A stretch of DNA of 64,000 nucleotides from Burkholderia oklahomensis C6786 (GTDB taxonomy: Bacteria; Pseudomonadota; Gammaproteobacteria; Burkholderiales; Burkholderiaceae), in the NCBI RefSeq assembly GCF_000959365.1, contig NZ_CP009556.1, positions 1,364,001 to 1,428,000 of the forward strand. Reading direction: 5' to 3'. The translations under genes were made by a program, and so were the position numbers. Position 1 is the stretch's first letter, and the number at the start of each line of letters is the position of its first letter. This document shows positions 37,247-46,300 of this stretch, piece by piece. The notes below the pieces were generated by a model. That model saw only the letters and a program-made list of their open reading frames with translations. It was not told the DNA's origin and ran no database searches.

Positions 37247-38946
37247 GCACGCGGGGTCAGCTCGGGAGTGCGTCATCGGGCGCGTGTATGAACGTGGATT
37301 TCGAAGCGCTCTCCGTGCTGGGGCGCACGGACGTCGATCCGGACGCGCCCACGGGTGCCGACGTGCGCAACGACGCACGCTTCGACGTGCTGCATACGGA
37401 ACTCGCGAAGCTCGCATCGCCGGGCGCGGGCGGGCAGGTTGATTGGAGCGCGGTGGCGAACCTCGCGACGGAACTGCTTCGCGACAGAGGCAAGGACTTG
37501 CTCGTCGGCTGCTATCTGGCGGGCGCGCTGCTGCAGATCGGCGGCGCAGCCGGACTGCGCTGCGGCCTCGAGGTCGTCGGCGATCTCATCGAACGCCATT
37601 GGGACGCGATGTCGCCGCCCTTGTCACGGATGCGGGCGAGGCGCGGGGCGCTGCAGTGGCTGCTCGATCGCGTCGACGCGATGCGAGACGCCGGGACCGT
37701 CGCATACGGCGGCGCCTGCCCCAACGAATTGATCGATCATTTGCGTGCAGCCGCGCGGCGGATCGACGCACTGCTGGCCGAGCGCGACAACGACGCGCCG
37801 ACGATGCGCGCGGTGATTGCGTTCGCGGACCGACTGCCTGTCGAGCCGGACGAGACGGATGCGGCGGATGTGCTCGATGCGATGGACGAAACGTCCACGA
37901 ACATCGCGGATACCTCTGACGAGCATGCATCGGCAGAGCCGGCCGGTCGCACGAGGAGGCGCGCGAATGTCGACGCCGCCCGGCAACCGGCGTCGCTCAA
38001 CGATGCGGTCGGCCGCGAGAGCGCGCTCGACGATGCGCTCGCGCATTTGCATCGCATCGCGATGGCGTTCGCGCAAGCCGACTGGACCGACGCGCGCAGC
38101 TTCCGCCTGCGCCGCTTTGCATGCTGGTCGAACGTGCGCGCGTTGCCGGATACGGAAGTGGACGGCGGACGGACGCGGATCCCAGCGCCGAATGCGCAGG
38201 TCGTCGACGTGGCGAAAGGCATCGACGTGCACGGCGAGCCCGCGGATGCAATCCGCTTCGCCGAAGAGCACGCCCAGGCGTTTCCGCTCTGGCTGGATTT
38301 GCAACGGATCGCCGCGTGCTCGCTCGCGCGCGCGGGCGGCGATTGCGCGGACGCGCAACACGAAGTGGAGACAGCGGTTCGCGCGCTGCTTGGACGGCTG
38401 CCGGGCCTCGACGCGCTGAAATTCGCGGACGGCACGCCGTTCGCCGATGATGCCACGCGTGCGTGGCTCGCCAGGCTTTCCGCGCCGAGCGGTGGGTCGG
38501 ATACGGTGTCGCCGTCGTCTTCACCGATGACAGAGGAACCGGATCGTGCGCGGAGCGATGCGCATGAAGCTTGCGCCGACGATGCCGTCGACCGTGCACG
38601 CGCGCTCGCCGCAAACGGTCAGCTCGATCGCGCGCTGCATGCGATTCAGGAGGCGATCGATCGCGCGCCGAGCGCGGAATGCCGGCTGAAGGCGCGCATC
38701 CGGCTGTGCGAGTTCGTGCGCGATCATTGGGCGCATGAGATCCCGGAAGCGTTCGCGCGCGGCGTGATCGAGCCAATCCGCAGGCACGACTTGCTCGCGT
38801 GGGATCCCGGGCTGGCGCTCGACGGCCTGTCGGCTGCGTACGCGCTGCTGATTCGTCGGCGCGATCGTGATTCGGTGCACGCGCAGGGGGTGCTCGACGA
38901 TATCGCGAGCGTCGACGCGGCGCGGGCGATGCGTTTGTCAACGTGA
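37237..38946 (+). CDS. tssA: T6SS TssA-like protein (ImpA N-terminal domain)
   Basis: A 569-residue TssA. The ImpA N-terminal domain sits at about 60-200 (LRDRGKDLLVGCYLAGALLQ, RHWDAMSPPLSRMRARRGALQWLLDR), followed by a variable Asp/Ala-rich middle and a C-terminal VasL-like helical domain (WLDLQRIAAC onward). TssA primes baseplate and tail assembly. The ATG at 37237 has GGAG 6 bases before it and overlaps virG by ten bases; an ATG at 37288 (MNVDFEALS) is the alternative. It is the one core T6SS gene transcribed away from the main operon. Confidence 0.85.
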   Translation: MGVSTRGQLGSASSGACMNVDFEALSVLGRTDVDPDAPTGADVRNDARFDVLHTELAKLASPGAGGQVDWSAVANLATELLRDRGKDLLVGCYLAGALLQIGGAAGLRCGLEVVGDLIERHWDAMSPPLSRMRARRGALQWLLDRVDAMRDAGTVAYGGACPNELIDHLRAAARRIDALLAERDNDAPTMRAVIAFADRLPVEPDETDAADVLDAMDETSTNIADTSDEHASAEPAGRTRRRANVDAARQPASLNDAVGRESALDDALAHLHRIAMAFAQADWTDARSFRLRRFACWSNVRALPDTEVDGGRTRIPAPNAQVVDVAKGIDVHGEPADAIRFAEEHAQAFPLWLDLQRIAACSLARAGGDCADAQHEVETAVRALLGRLPGLDALKFADGTPFADDATRAWLARLSAPSGGSDTVSPSSSPMTEEPDRARSDAHEACADDAVDRARALAANGQLDRALHAIQEAIDRAPSAECRLKARIRLCEFVRDHWAHEIPEAFARGVIEPIRRHDLLAWDPGLALDGLSAAYALLIRRRDRDSVHAQGVLDDIASVDAARAMRLST

Positions 38947-39021
38947 GCCGAGGCGTGCGGAACGACGCGTGATGCTGTGCTCGTGCGCGCATGCGCGCAG
39001 CGGCGGGCGAGAGACTGGGCT

Positions 39022-39044
39022 GTACGACCGCATGCCGGTCGTAC
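39022..39044. terminator. Perfect 9-bp hairpin between convergent tssA and lipoprotein gene
   Basis: Bases 39022-39030 (GTACGACCG) pair perfectly with 39036-39044 across a 5-base loop. It lies in the 212-base gap between two facing genes. There is no T-run on either side, so termination is inferred only from position. A regulator dyad is the other option. Confidence 0.4.
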
Positions 39045-39158
39045 GGCGATTGCGCGAGGATGGAGAGGCCGTGGTCGCGTGTATGGCGCGGTAGTGGTGA
39101 ACGGCGAGCGGAGCGCGCGCCGCTCGCGTGCAGTCGGGCACGTCGCGGCGCGGCCGGG

Positions 39159-39536
39159 TCAGCATATTCGTGAACCGGCAACCGGCGCATCCGGCGGATG
39201 CGCATGCGCGCCGCTCGCGCTATTCGCACGGTTCGCGTCGTCAGGCACTGCGCTTGCCGACGAGGCCGAATCGGCGGACGGCACCGCCTTGATCGTGTTG
39301 AAGACGCCCCAACCGCGATTGATGTGCACGCCGGTCTCATGCTCGCCGCTCATCGATCGGATGCTCTCGTTGAACTCCTCCATGTAGGCGGGCCAGCCTC
39401 GCGACGCCGGCGCACCGGCATTGGCATTGGCATTCGCGACGGGCATGGGCTCGGCCTCCCGACTGCAGCCGCCCAGACCCGCGACGGACAACGCGAGCGC
39501 CGGGAGGATCTGGATTAGGATCGGAAATTTCATCAT
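39159..39536 (-). CDS. Small lipoprotein downstream of bimA
   Basis: A 125-residue protein starting MMKFPILIQILPALALS with the lipobox GLGGC near residue 23. The mature part is low-complexity (Ala/Asn/Ser) around a conserved-looking core (WPAYMEEFNESIRSMSGEHE, GVHINRGWGVFNTIKAV). A strong AGGAGG lies 8 bases before the ATG at 39536. It follows bimA by 44 bases and is likely cotranscribed. The bim operon is described as bimBCADE, so this could be bimD; I am not sure enough to name it. Function unknown. Confidence 0.7.
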   Translation of the reverse strand: MMKFPILIQILPALALSVAGLGGCSREAEPMPVANANANAGAPASRGWPAYMEEFNESIRSMSGEHETGVHINRGWGVFNTIKAVPSADSASSASAVPDDANRANSASGAHAHPPDAPVAGSRIC

Positions 39537-39580
39537 GTTGTGTGCCTCCTTGGCGATGTGTGCGGCGCGTGCTTGCGGAA

Positions 39581-40915
39581 TTACCATTGCCAGCTCATGC
39601 CCACGCCGACTGTATTGCCGCCGGCGCTCATCGCGACGCCCGCCCGCACCTTGAGGTTGTCGCTGATGCGCGCGGTGCCGCCGAGCGCGACCGCGCGATG
39701 GCCCTTGTAGACCGCGCCGCCGACGCCGATCGACAACACCTTGTCGCGATCGACGTCGGGGATCATCGTCAGCGCGGTCGCCGCTGCGACGCCGGAATAC
39801 GCGTCGCGCGCGGTGTCGGTGATGCTCTGCTGAAGGTCGCCGATGCGCTGGTTCGTGTAGGCGGTCGCGTTTGACATCGCGAGGTTCAGTTGATCGACAT
39901 TCACCGCGTCGGTGCCTTGCGTGCCACGGGCAACATGCACGATCTGGCGTTCGTTGCCGTGTCGCCCGACGGATACCGTGTTGTCTCGATTGGCCACGGA
40001 TCCTGTGCCGAGCGCGACGGCATTATGGCCGGATGCGATCGTGTCGACGCCGATTGCGATCGAGCGGGAGCCGGGCGCGTTCGAGTTCGTACCGATCGCG
40101 ATGGCGTTTGTGCCAGTTGCTGATGCGCCGGCCGACACGGAATTAATCGCGACATATTTCGCGGATCCGGTAGCTGGCGCGGCGATATGGGCCGGTATCG
40201 TGTGAGCAGGCGATTGCTGACCCGGGTGTGTCCCAGGAGAGACTCTCTTACGCCATGACGGCACCTGCGGGGGCTTTTGCAACACGAACGATCTCAGTTT
40301 CCCAGGCGGCGGAGTCGGCAGAGGCGGAATCGGCAGAGGCGGAGTCGGCAGAGGCGGAGTCGGCAGGGGCGGAGTCGGCAGGGGCGGAGTCGGCAGAGGC
40401 GAAGTCGGCAGAGGCGAAGTCGGCAGGGGCGGAGTCGGCAGAGGCGAAGTCGGCAGAGGCGAAGTCGGCAGAGGCGAAGTCGGCAGGGGCGGAGTCGGCA
40501 GAGGTGGAGTCGGCAGAGGTGGAGCCGGCAGGGGCGGAGTCGGCAGAGGCGAAGTCGGCAGAGGCGAAGTCGGCAGAGGCGAAGTCGGCAGAGGCGGAGT
40601 CGGCAGGGGCGGAGTCGGCAGGGGCGGAGTCGACAGAGGCGGAGTCGACAGAGGCGGAGTCGGAGTCCACCCAGAGTGAGACGACTGAGGCGACTGGGGC
40701 GACTGAGGCGGCGTAAATGCCTCGCGGCGGCGATTTATCACATCTCTAAGCAATTCGAGAACAGGTTCGGCGGTGAATGCGTCCGTGGGAAATCCAAGCA
40801 CCAGCGGAGCGATGGACGAGCACAACAAACGTGCGAATCGCCGAGATTGGACAGTCGATGCAGCTTGCCCGGTGTCTCGTCGAGAATGAGTGAGAGGAAG
40901 GGGGCGATATTTCAT
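39581..40915 (-). CDS. bimA: Trimeric autotransporter BimA, actin-based motility
   Basis: A 444-residue trimeric autotransporter. Its leader ends near [10 protein letters not shown] short passenger holds 24 proline-rich pentapeptides ([10 protein letters not shown]) at residues 84-204, then YadA-type head repeats ([17 protein letters not shown]), a neck ([13 protein letters not shown]) and a C-terminal YadA anchor ending VGVGMSWQW. BimA sits at one bacterial pole and polymerises host actin. I see no clear WH2 motif and no acidic central region of the B. thailandensis type, nor PDASX repeats of the B. pseudomallei type, so this allele may act differently. Activated by VirAG in related species. 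Confidence 0.9.
   Translation of the reverse strand: MKYRPLPLTHSRRDTGQAASTVQSRRFARLLCSSIAPLVLGFPTDAFTAEPVLELLRDVINRRREAFTPPQSPQSPQSSHSGWTPTPPLSTPPLSTPPLPTPPLPTPPLPTSPLPTSPLPTSPLPTPPLPAPPLPTPPLPTPPLPTSPLPTSPLPTSPLPTPPLPTSPLPTSPLPTPPLPTPPLPTPPLPTPPLPIPPLPTPPPGKLRSFVLQKPPQVPSWRKRVSPGTHPGQQSPAHTIPAHIAAPATGSAKYVAINSVSAGASATGTNAIAIGTNSNAPGSRSIAIGVDTIASGHNAVALGTGSVANRDNTVSVGRHGNERQIVHVARGTQGTDAVNVDQLNLAMSNATAYTNQRIGDLQQSITDTARDAYSGVAAATALTMIPDVDRDKVLSIGVGGAVYKGHRAVALGGTARISDNLKVRAGVAMSAGGNTVGVGMSWQW
40306..40665. repeat. 15-bp tandem repeat array inside bimA
   Basis: Twenty-four contiguous 15-base units, consensus GAGGCGGAGTCGGCA on the plus strand, with A/G changes at three positions that switch Pro to Ser or Leu-Pro to Leu-Ser in the protein. 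The unit length is five codons, so copy-number change keeps bimA in frame. The array is open in two other frames too, which makes false ORFs. Confidence 0.95.
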
Positions 40916-40963
40916 GCGGTGAGGATGTACGGAATGAGTGAGGCTGATTGTCGATTGCCGGAA

Positions 40964-42283
40964 TCAGCCGGCGATACCAGGAATCGATCGAATCGCATGC
41001 TTGATCTGCTCGACGCTCACGAGCCGCGCACATTCGAACTGCCGCAACGTGCCCGCATGGCGCGGGCATGACGACGCATCGGCATCGTCGAAGTTTGCGC
41101 TTCGGTCGTTCCAGCAGCTATTGCACGCATGGAAATTGATTACGCGGTATGGCGTGCCGAACTCGCTCACGGGGTGCGTGAACCCGCTGATCAGTACGAC
41201 CGGCGCGCCGACCGCCCACGCGAGCCACGAGAGATCGCCGGGCACGCCGATCAGGCAGGCCGCGTGCCGCAGCCAGCGTGCGCGCTCGGTCCACGGCGTG
41301 TCGGGCGGAAGGCAGTGCGCGGCATCCGCGAGCGCGCTGCTTTCGTCGACGACATCCGGCGAAGGCGAATCGACGCAGACGATCCGATAGCCGGCCGCCG
41401 TCAGAAACCGCTGCAATTTCCGCCAGCCGCCGGGCCGCTCCCAGCGCGCGCAGCGCAGCGCGCTTTGCGCGGCGACGCAGACATAGCGGCTCGCGAGTGG
41501 CGGACTATCGTCGTTCAGCTCGATGCGCGGCGGCGCCTCGCGCGGATCGACGCCTAGCATGTATGCGGCGCTGCGGTGCATGCCGACGAGCTGCGGCGCG
41601 CTCGGCTGGTACGCGCGCGCTTCGTCGCCGGCGAAGCGCCCGAGCCGGTATGTCGCGTAGTAGCATTCGGGCTTGACGAGATCGGGCGTCACGAACTCGA
41701 TGTCCGGATAGCCGGGCTTCAGCAGCGAAATCAACGGCGCTGGCATCGAGCACGTCAGCTTGCAGCGATGCCGCCGCTGGAATTTCACCGCGTAGCCGAA
41801 CCAGCCGAGCGCTTCGCCGAGCCGGCCTGCTTCGAACTGGATGAGCACGGGCTTGCCGTGTGCGTCGAAGCGATGCTTGAACACACGCTTGCCGTTCGCA
41901 TCAATCTCGATCACGAACGGCACGAAGTGCTTCCGCGTGCTCGTCACAATGCCCGCGCCGATCTGCGTGTCGAACAGCGGCGTATCGGTGTGCATGTCGC
42001 GCAGGCGGACCGTCCAGTCTCCGTCCGGCAGCAGCACGCGGCAGCCGTCGTTGAAGTCGAAACGCACGCCTTCGGTGCCGGACCACGTCGGCATGTCGGC
42101 GGGCGCCGAGAAGCCTCGCGCGTCCGTTCCGTTCGATGCGGCTTGCGGTGCGGGCAGATGAGGGCGGAGCGTCGGCGGCACGTGCGCGTCGAGCGCCGAC
42201 GGCGAGCCGGCGAACGTGACCTTCGGCACGTCGTACGCGCTTCGCTTGGCGTTCGCATCGGAGTACGAAAGAGAGAGATGCAT
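40964..42283 (-). CDS. bimC: BimC, heptosyltransferase-like autotransporter partner
   Basis: A 439-residue member of the bacterial autotransporter heptosyltransferase (TibC/BAHT) family. A beta-rich N-terminal domain is followed by a GT-B Rossmann half (ARWLRHAACLIGVPGDLSWLAWAVG) and the iron-binding Cys motif, Cys387-X2-Cys390-X15-Cys406-X11-Cys418. BimC binds iron and is needed for polar placement of BimA in the pseudomallei group. It lies 48 bases upstream of bimA on the same strand. Whether it transfers sugar to BimA is unsettled; the Thr in each PLPT unit would be an obvious target. Confidence 0.9.
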   Translation of the reverse strand: MHLSLSYSDANAKRSAYDVPKVTFAGSPSALDAHVPPTLRPHLPAPQAASNGTDARGFSAPADMPTWSGTEGVRFDFNDGCRVLLPDGDWTVRLRDMHTDTPLFDTQIGAGIVTSTRKHFVPFVIEIDANGKRVFKHRFDAHGKPVLIQFEAGRLGEALGWFGYAVKFQRRHRCKLTCSMPAPLISLLKPGYPDIEFVTPDLVKPECYYATYRLGRFAGDEARAYQPSAPQLVGMHRSAAYMLGVDPREAPPRIELNDDSPPLASRYVCVAAQSALRCARWERPGGWRKLQRFLTAAGYRIVCVDSPSPDVVDESSALADAAHCLPPDTPWTERARWLRHAACLIGVPGDLSWLAWAVGAPVVLISGFTHPVSEFGTPYRVINFHACNSCWNDRSANFDDADASSCPRHAGTLRQFECARLVSVEQIKHAIRSIPGIAG

Positions 42284-42413
42284 GATGAATCGAGTTCAGT
42301 GGCGCGCGAAAAGGGCGCGCCGTATCGTGCGGAACGGCGTGCCCGGCAATTGCTGTTGTGCGACGACGCTTCCCGCTCGCGGCGTCGACGCGCGGCGCAT
42401 TCGTTAGGTTCGA

Positions 42414-43418
42414 CTAAGCGGCTGACTTTGCATCGACTGAATCCGGTGCGGGCGTTCGGTCGCGCTGTTCGGGCGTGGACGCCTTCTCGTCGCGCAACGG
42501 CCGCTTGTCGCGCTCAATGTACTTGTCCAACAGCGCGTCGAGTATCGCAACGGTTTCGATGTCGGGCACGCCGTCGTATCGGGTGGGGCGGAAGTGCATC
42601 TGGAACGCCGCGATGACGTTCGTCGTCCGCTCGTCGAGCACGCCGGTTTGCGGCGTGTCGTAGCCGTAGGCGAGGAGCTTCGCCTGCAGCTCGGCGACAT
42701 CGCGACGAAACGGATGGCAAGCACGGTAGTACTCGACCGCGATCGCGTCCGGCCACGCGCCGACGCCGTACTGCTCGTATAGCGTCTGCCATGGGAAAAG
42801 CGGCCCCGGATCGAGCTTGCGGCCGGGCGCGATGTCCGAATGACCGACGACCTTTTGCGGCGGGATCCCATGACGCGCGACGATGTCGGCCGCGAGTTTG
42901 CCGACCACCGACATCTGCGCGTCCGGGAACGATGACCAACGACGCTGCATCAGCGGCGCGTTTTCGTCCGCCTCGGGGAAGCCGGTGTTGACGATCTCGA
43001 TGCCGATCGAGCTTGCGTTGAGCAGGCGCTCGCCTTGCCAATAGCTAATGCCCGCATGCCATGCGCGGCTCAATTCGGGCACGAGCGCGAACACGCGGAA
43101 GCGCTTGCCGTCATCGGCCGCGTCGGGCACCAGATAGTGCGCGCTGGCGGGCCGCTTCGGATCGATGAGCAGCGCGACGGAGCGCGCAAGCGATTGTGCG
43201 GTGTAGTGAAGGACAAGCGTGCGCACACGTGAATCTTGGTTTGGCGACGAGATCGACGTATCGATCACGTAATGCGCGTCGCGTACGTCGTTGCCGGTCG
43301 CGCACGCGAAAACCGGCATCGCGAGCGCGCCTGCGGTACATAGTGAAGCTTGCGCCAGGAATCGGCGCCGTTCTGCGCTCGCAATGCTATTGAGTCGTAC
43401 TTTCCATTGTTTGCTCAT
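42414..43418 (-). CDS. N-acetylmuramoyl-L-alanine amidase (AmiD-like)
   Basis: A 334-residue type 2 amidase. The leader RRRFLAQASLCTAGALAMP looks like a Tat signal and is followed by VFAC, a possible lipobox. Zinc ligands are expected in VLHYTAQ and VGHSDIAPGRKLDPG. The C-terminal 80 residues form a peptidoglycan-binding domain (VAELQAKLLAYGYDTPQTG). GAGGAA precedes the ATG at 43418. It heads the bim run (amidase, bimC, bimA, lipoprotein) and may correspond to bimB, opening the wall for or remodelling it at the BimA pole; that is inference. Confidence 0.85.
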   Translation of the reverse strand: MSKQWKVRLNSIASAERRRFLAQASLCTAGALAMPVFACATGNDVRDAHYVIDTSISSPNQDSRVRTLVLHYTAQSLARSVALLIDPKRPASAHYLVPDAADDGKRFRVFALVPELSRAWHAGISYWQGERLLNASSIGIEIVNTGFPEADENAPLMQRRWSSFPDAQMSVVGKLAADIVARHGIPPQKVVGHSDIAPGRKLDPGPLFPWQTLYEQYGVGAWPDAIAVEYYRACHPFRRDVAELQAKLLAYGYDTPQTGVLDERTTNVIAAFQMHFRPTRYDGVPDIETVAILDALLDKYIERDKRPLRDEKASTPEQRDRTPAPDSVDAKSAA

Positions 43419-43732
43419 GCAAGTTCCTCGTAGGCCATCGTCCAGGGTGATCTGGATGCCTGAATGATCGCGATCCGAATTGATATGTCCGCGCCGTCGG
43501 AATGATATTGACGGCAGGATCGTCGATCATTCGATCAGCTATTCAGGGACGCGATTGTTTCAAGTAATCGTCGTTTTGGCGTCGGGAAAACAACCGATAT
43601 TTGGCAATTCGGTGGCTTCGACTTGATTGACGTCGGAAAGCGTGTTGACGCGGCAATCCCCCCGAAAAGCCGGCGGGATCAGAAGTGGAATTTTCTCGTC
43701 GAGGGCGTTCTACAGAATGAAGAAATCGGGAA
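43419..43732. promoter_or_regulatory. Promoter region of the bim operon
   Basis: These 314 bases upstream of the amidase gene hold no supported gene. Short ORFs here overlap the end of the IS66 remnant. A VirG-dependent promoter for the bim genes would be expected; no motif is identified. Confidence 0.35.
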
Positions 43733-44766
43733 TCACGGATAGGTCCGAACTTCATAGACGTACCGCCGGGCATGATCCCAACATGCCGCCTCACGGACCT
43801 TGCCGCGCTCGTACAGTTCGTTGAAGCCGCCGTAGGCGTCGGCCTGCAGGATGCCCTCGAATCCGGCCAGATGGGACTGCGGATGGATGCCCTTGCGGTC
43901 CGGCGAGTAGGCAAACCACACCGCCGCCGGCTCCGTCGAGCCCGAACGGCGGTCGTCGCGCACGTACACCCAGAGTCGCCCGGTCTTCGTCTTCGTCTTC
44001 TTCTTCTTCTCGCCCGGCGCGAGCACCGGGATCGGCGTGTCGTCCGCGTGGAGCTTGGACGTTGCCATCGTGTAGCGGCGCAGCGCCTCGGTCAGCGGCT
44101 CGCAAAGCGCCTCACATTGACGACCCAGCGTCCCATGCTGGCCGGGTCGAGCTTCACGCCATCGCGCGCGGCAATCTGCGACTGCCGGTACAGCGGCGCG
44201 TGGTCAGCGTACTTCGAGACGAGGATGTCGGCCAGCAGGCTCGGATGAGCAATGCTGCGCGTGATCGGCAGGCCGGGCATGGGCGGTTGCGAGAGGTGGT
44301 GGCCGCACGGACAAACCGTTTTGCGCCGAATCGTGCGAATCACCTTGAACACCGCCGCGACCCGGGCAAGTTGCTCGGACACGTCCTCTCCGAGCGGCTG
44401 CATCGCGCTGCCGCACTTCGGGCAGGTCGCGTCAGCTTCCAGCACGCGTTCTTCGCGTGGCAGATGCGGCGGTAGCGCTTCCTTCGGCGACGCGTCGCCG
44501 GCAGGCGTGCCTGCACTCGATTGACGGGCGCGTCGCACGTCCGCGACGCCACGCTCACCCGTCAGATCGTCGAGCGCGGTTTCGAGCCGCGCGACCTCCC
44601 GGTCCAACTGCTCGGACTTGCGCCCGAACTGCATGCGCTTGAATTTGTCGATCTGTGCCTTGAGCTGCTCGATCTCGAGATCACGCTCGGCAAGCTGAGC
44701 TCGGGCCTCGACCAGCAAGGCTCGCAGCGTTTCAACATCGTCAGGAAGTTCGGCGCCGTTCGACAT
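43733..44766 (-). pseudogene. tnpC: IS66 transposase tnpC, frameshifted and truncated
   Basis: Reading from 44766, the N-terminal part (residues 1-224) has the coiled-coil helix (EIEQLKAQIDKFKRMQFGRK) and the CxxC zinc pairs (CPKCGSAM; VCPCGHHL) of IS66 TnpC. The frame then shifts by one base near 44110. It resumes as LCEPLTEALRRY and ADDTPIPV through DAYGGFNELYERGK. The remaining third, including the last catalytic residue, is absent. Confidence 0.9.
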
Positions 44767-44796
44767 GCGGCGCAGTTTACGAGCCTTCCTCGCGGT

Positions 44797-45140
44797 TTAC
44801 AACATCGACAGTGCAGCGGTGCGACGCGGCTGCCGCCAATCGATGCCTTCGAGCAACATCGACAATTGCGCCGCCGTCAGATGGACCTTGCCGCCATCGG
44901 CCTGCGGCCAGACGAAGCGGCCACGCTCAAGCCGCTTCGCGAGAAGCCAGAGCCCGTCCTCGGTTGCCCACAGGACCTTCACGAGATCGCCCCGGCGTCC
45001 CCGGAAGATGAACACGTTGCCCCCAGCGGATTCTCCTCAAGCGCCGTCTGCACCTTCGCCGCCAGCCCCTGGAATCCGCAGCGCATGTCGGTGATGCCCG
45101 CAACAAGCCAGACGCGTGTACCCGTGGGCAGGGAGATCAC
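44797..45140 (-). pseudogene. tnpB: IS66 accessory protein tnpB, one-base frameshift
   Basis: TnpB of IS66 reads from a GTG at 45140 (PTGTRVWLVAGITDMRCGFQ ... LEENP) and then loses frame in a G-run near 45020. It continues in another frame as VFIFRGRRGDLVKVLWATED to the stop at 44797. One missing G explains it. The start overlaps the tnpA stop. Confidence 0.88.
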
Positions 45141-45534
45141 GACCGCACGCTCCCCAGTACGGCCCGCAGCGTATCGGCATCGACCACGCCGTCGACCTTG
45201 ACGATCACCCCGCCGATCCGAATCTCGATCGTCCCGGTTCGCGGTGTCGGATGGCCGGCGCCGGTGGCATCGTCACCTGCGGCGGCGGCGTCTCATGAAT
45301 CACCGCCACTGGAATCAGCGACGTCGATTCGGCCTGCAATTGCGCGCAATATCGACGACGCCACGTGAACAGCATGTTTGCATTGATGCCATTCTCCCGC
45401 GCCAGCTTCGCGACCGACATACCAGGCTCGCAGGCCGCGGCCGCAAGCGGGCGTCGAAACTCGGGATCATGGTTCGGACGGCCCTTGCGGTTACCCGGCT
45501 TGGCTTCCAACTCCGTCACAGTGGTGTCCATCAA
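45137..45534 (-). pseudogene. tnpA: IS66 accessory protein tnpA, frameshifted
   Basis: Starts MMDTTVTELEAKPGNRKGRP with the helix-turn-helix LARENGINANMLFTWRRRY of IS66 TnpA. The frame breaks near 45235. The proper C-terminus (GTIEIRIGGVIVKVDGVVDA) continues in the next frame to a stop at 45137. Confidence 0.85.
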
Positions 45535-45584
45535 TTCGAATGATGGACATCACTTTGGGGGGCAACCCTCGTCGCCGTCTATGA

Positions 45585-45605
45585 TGGCCGTCGTGAGGTG
45601 CTTAC
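45585..45605 (-). repeat. IS66 right terminal inverted repeat
   Basis: The reverse complement starts GTAAGCACCTC, matching the GTAAGC terminus of IS66 elements. It directly abuts aspD coding sequence at 45606. No partner copy at the left end and no 8-bp target repeat are visible. Confidence 0.75.
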
Positions 45606-46288
45606 CCTGGAAGCAGCACGACGCGCGCTCCGCGAGCTAACCGAAACAGTAGGTCCGACGGCTCGACACGTTCGAGCAGCCAGTCGACGAACGCTCGCCC
45701 GAACATCCGCTCGCAGAGGAAATCGAGATCCAGGATCGTGTAGTAGTCGACTTGGTTCGGGTCGCTTTCGTCGAACGACACGCCCATCTCCTCGTAGAGC
45801 GCGCGCTTGCGGCTGCGGATCGGGTGCTTGAGCGCCTGCTTGTACGCATCCGGCGTATCCATCAACGAGAACAGCGAGAACGACGAGAACAACACCATCT
45901 GCACCTGCCGCTGCGTGGAGAGGCCCGCCGTGTGGTTGAGCGCCACACTCCGGCTGTCGGCGACGAGGCGGTCGATGAACTTCAGCGAGTCCGGATCGGT
46001 CGTGATGGATTCATAGCGCTCACGCAACTCGCACTTGTGCTCTTCCGAGAGTTCGCCGATGAGCTTGTCGAGGACATTGTCGCGATGTAGCGCGATAGTG
46101 CCGAGAAGCCAGCCCGTCGCACCGAAGTACTTCGAGTACGAATAGACGAGGATCGTGTTGCGCGGAGCCAGCGCGAACAGCGATACGAAATTGTCCGCGA
46201 AAGTGCCGTAGACATCGTCAGTCAGTAGGATCACGTCGGGCCGCTCCTTCACGATTTCGGCGATATAGGCGAGGCTTTCGTCGCTCAT
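45606..46288 (-). pseudogene. aspD: Aspartate 4-decarboxylase AspD, internal fragment
   Basis: About 228 residues from the middle of a fold-type I PLP enzyme of the bifunctional aspartate aminotransferase/4-decarboxylase type. VILLTDDVYGTFADNFVSLF and the PLP-lysine segment VYSYSKYFGATGW are clear. The N-terminal half is missing upstream, where the sequence joins the end of an aspT fragment. The C-terminus is cut at RGARVVLLPG by the IS66 end. AspD is about 530-550 residues when whole, so this is inactive. Confidence 0.85.
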
Positions 46289-46300
46289 GCACCTCGGCGG

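Larger units (their letters stand above)
43770..45605 (-). mobile_element. Degenerate, truncated IS66-family element
   Basis: Reverse-strand tnpA, tnpB and tnpC in the IS66 order, each with a frameshift. The right end is intact at 45605, where the revcomp begins GTAAGC as IS66 ends do. The left end is missing: tnpC stops being recognisable near 43780, after the DDE-region segment DDTPIPVLAPGEKK. The element abuts an aspD fragment, so insertion and later deletion removed the aspD 3' end and part of the IS. Confidence 0.88.

Noticed and set aside
40306..40665. CRISPR-like regular repeat
   Set aside because: Units are contiguous with no spacers and encode protein repeats; no cas genes are present.
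40228..40716. Plus-strand 162-codon ORF of Glu-Ala-Glu-Ser-Ala repeats
   Set aside because: It is the antisense reading of the bimA 15-bp array; a multiple-of-three repeat is open in several frames by default.
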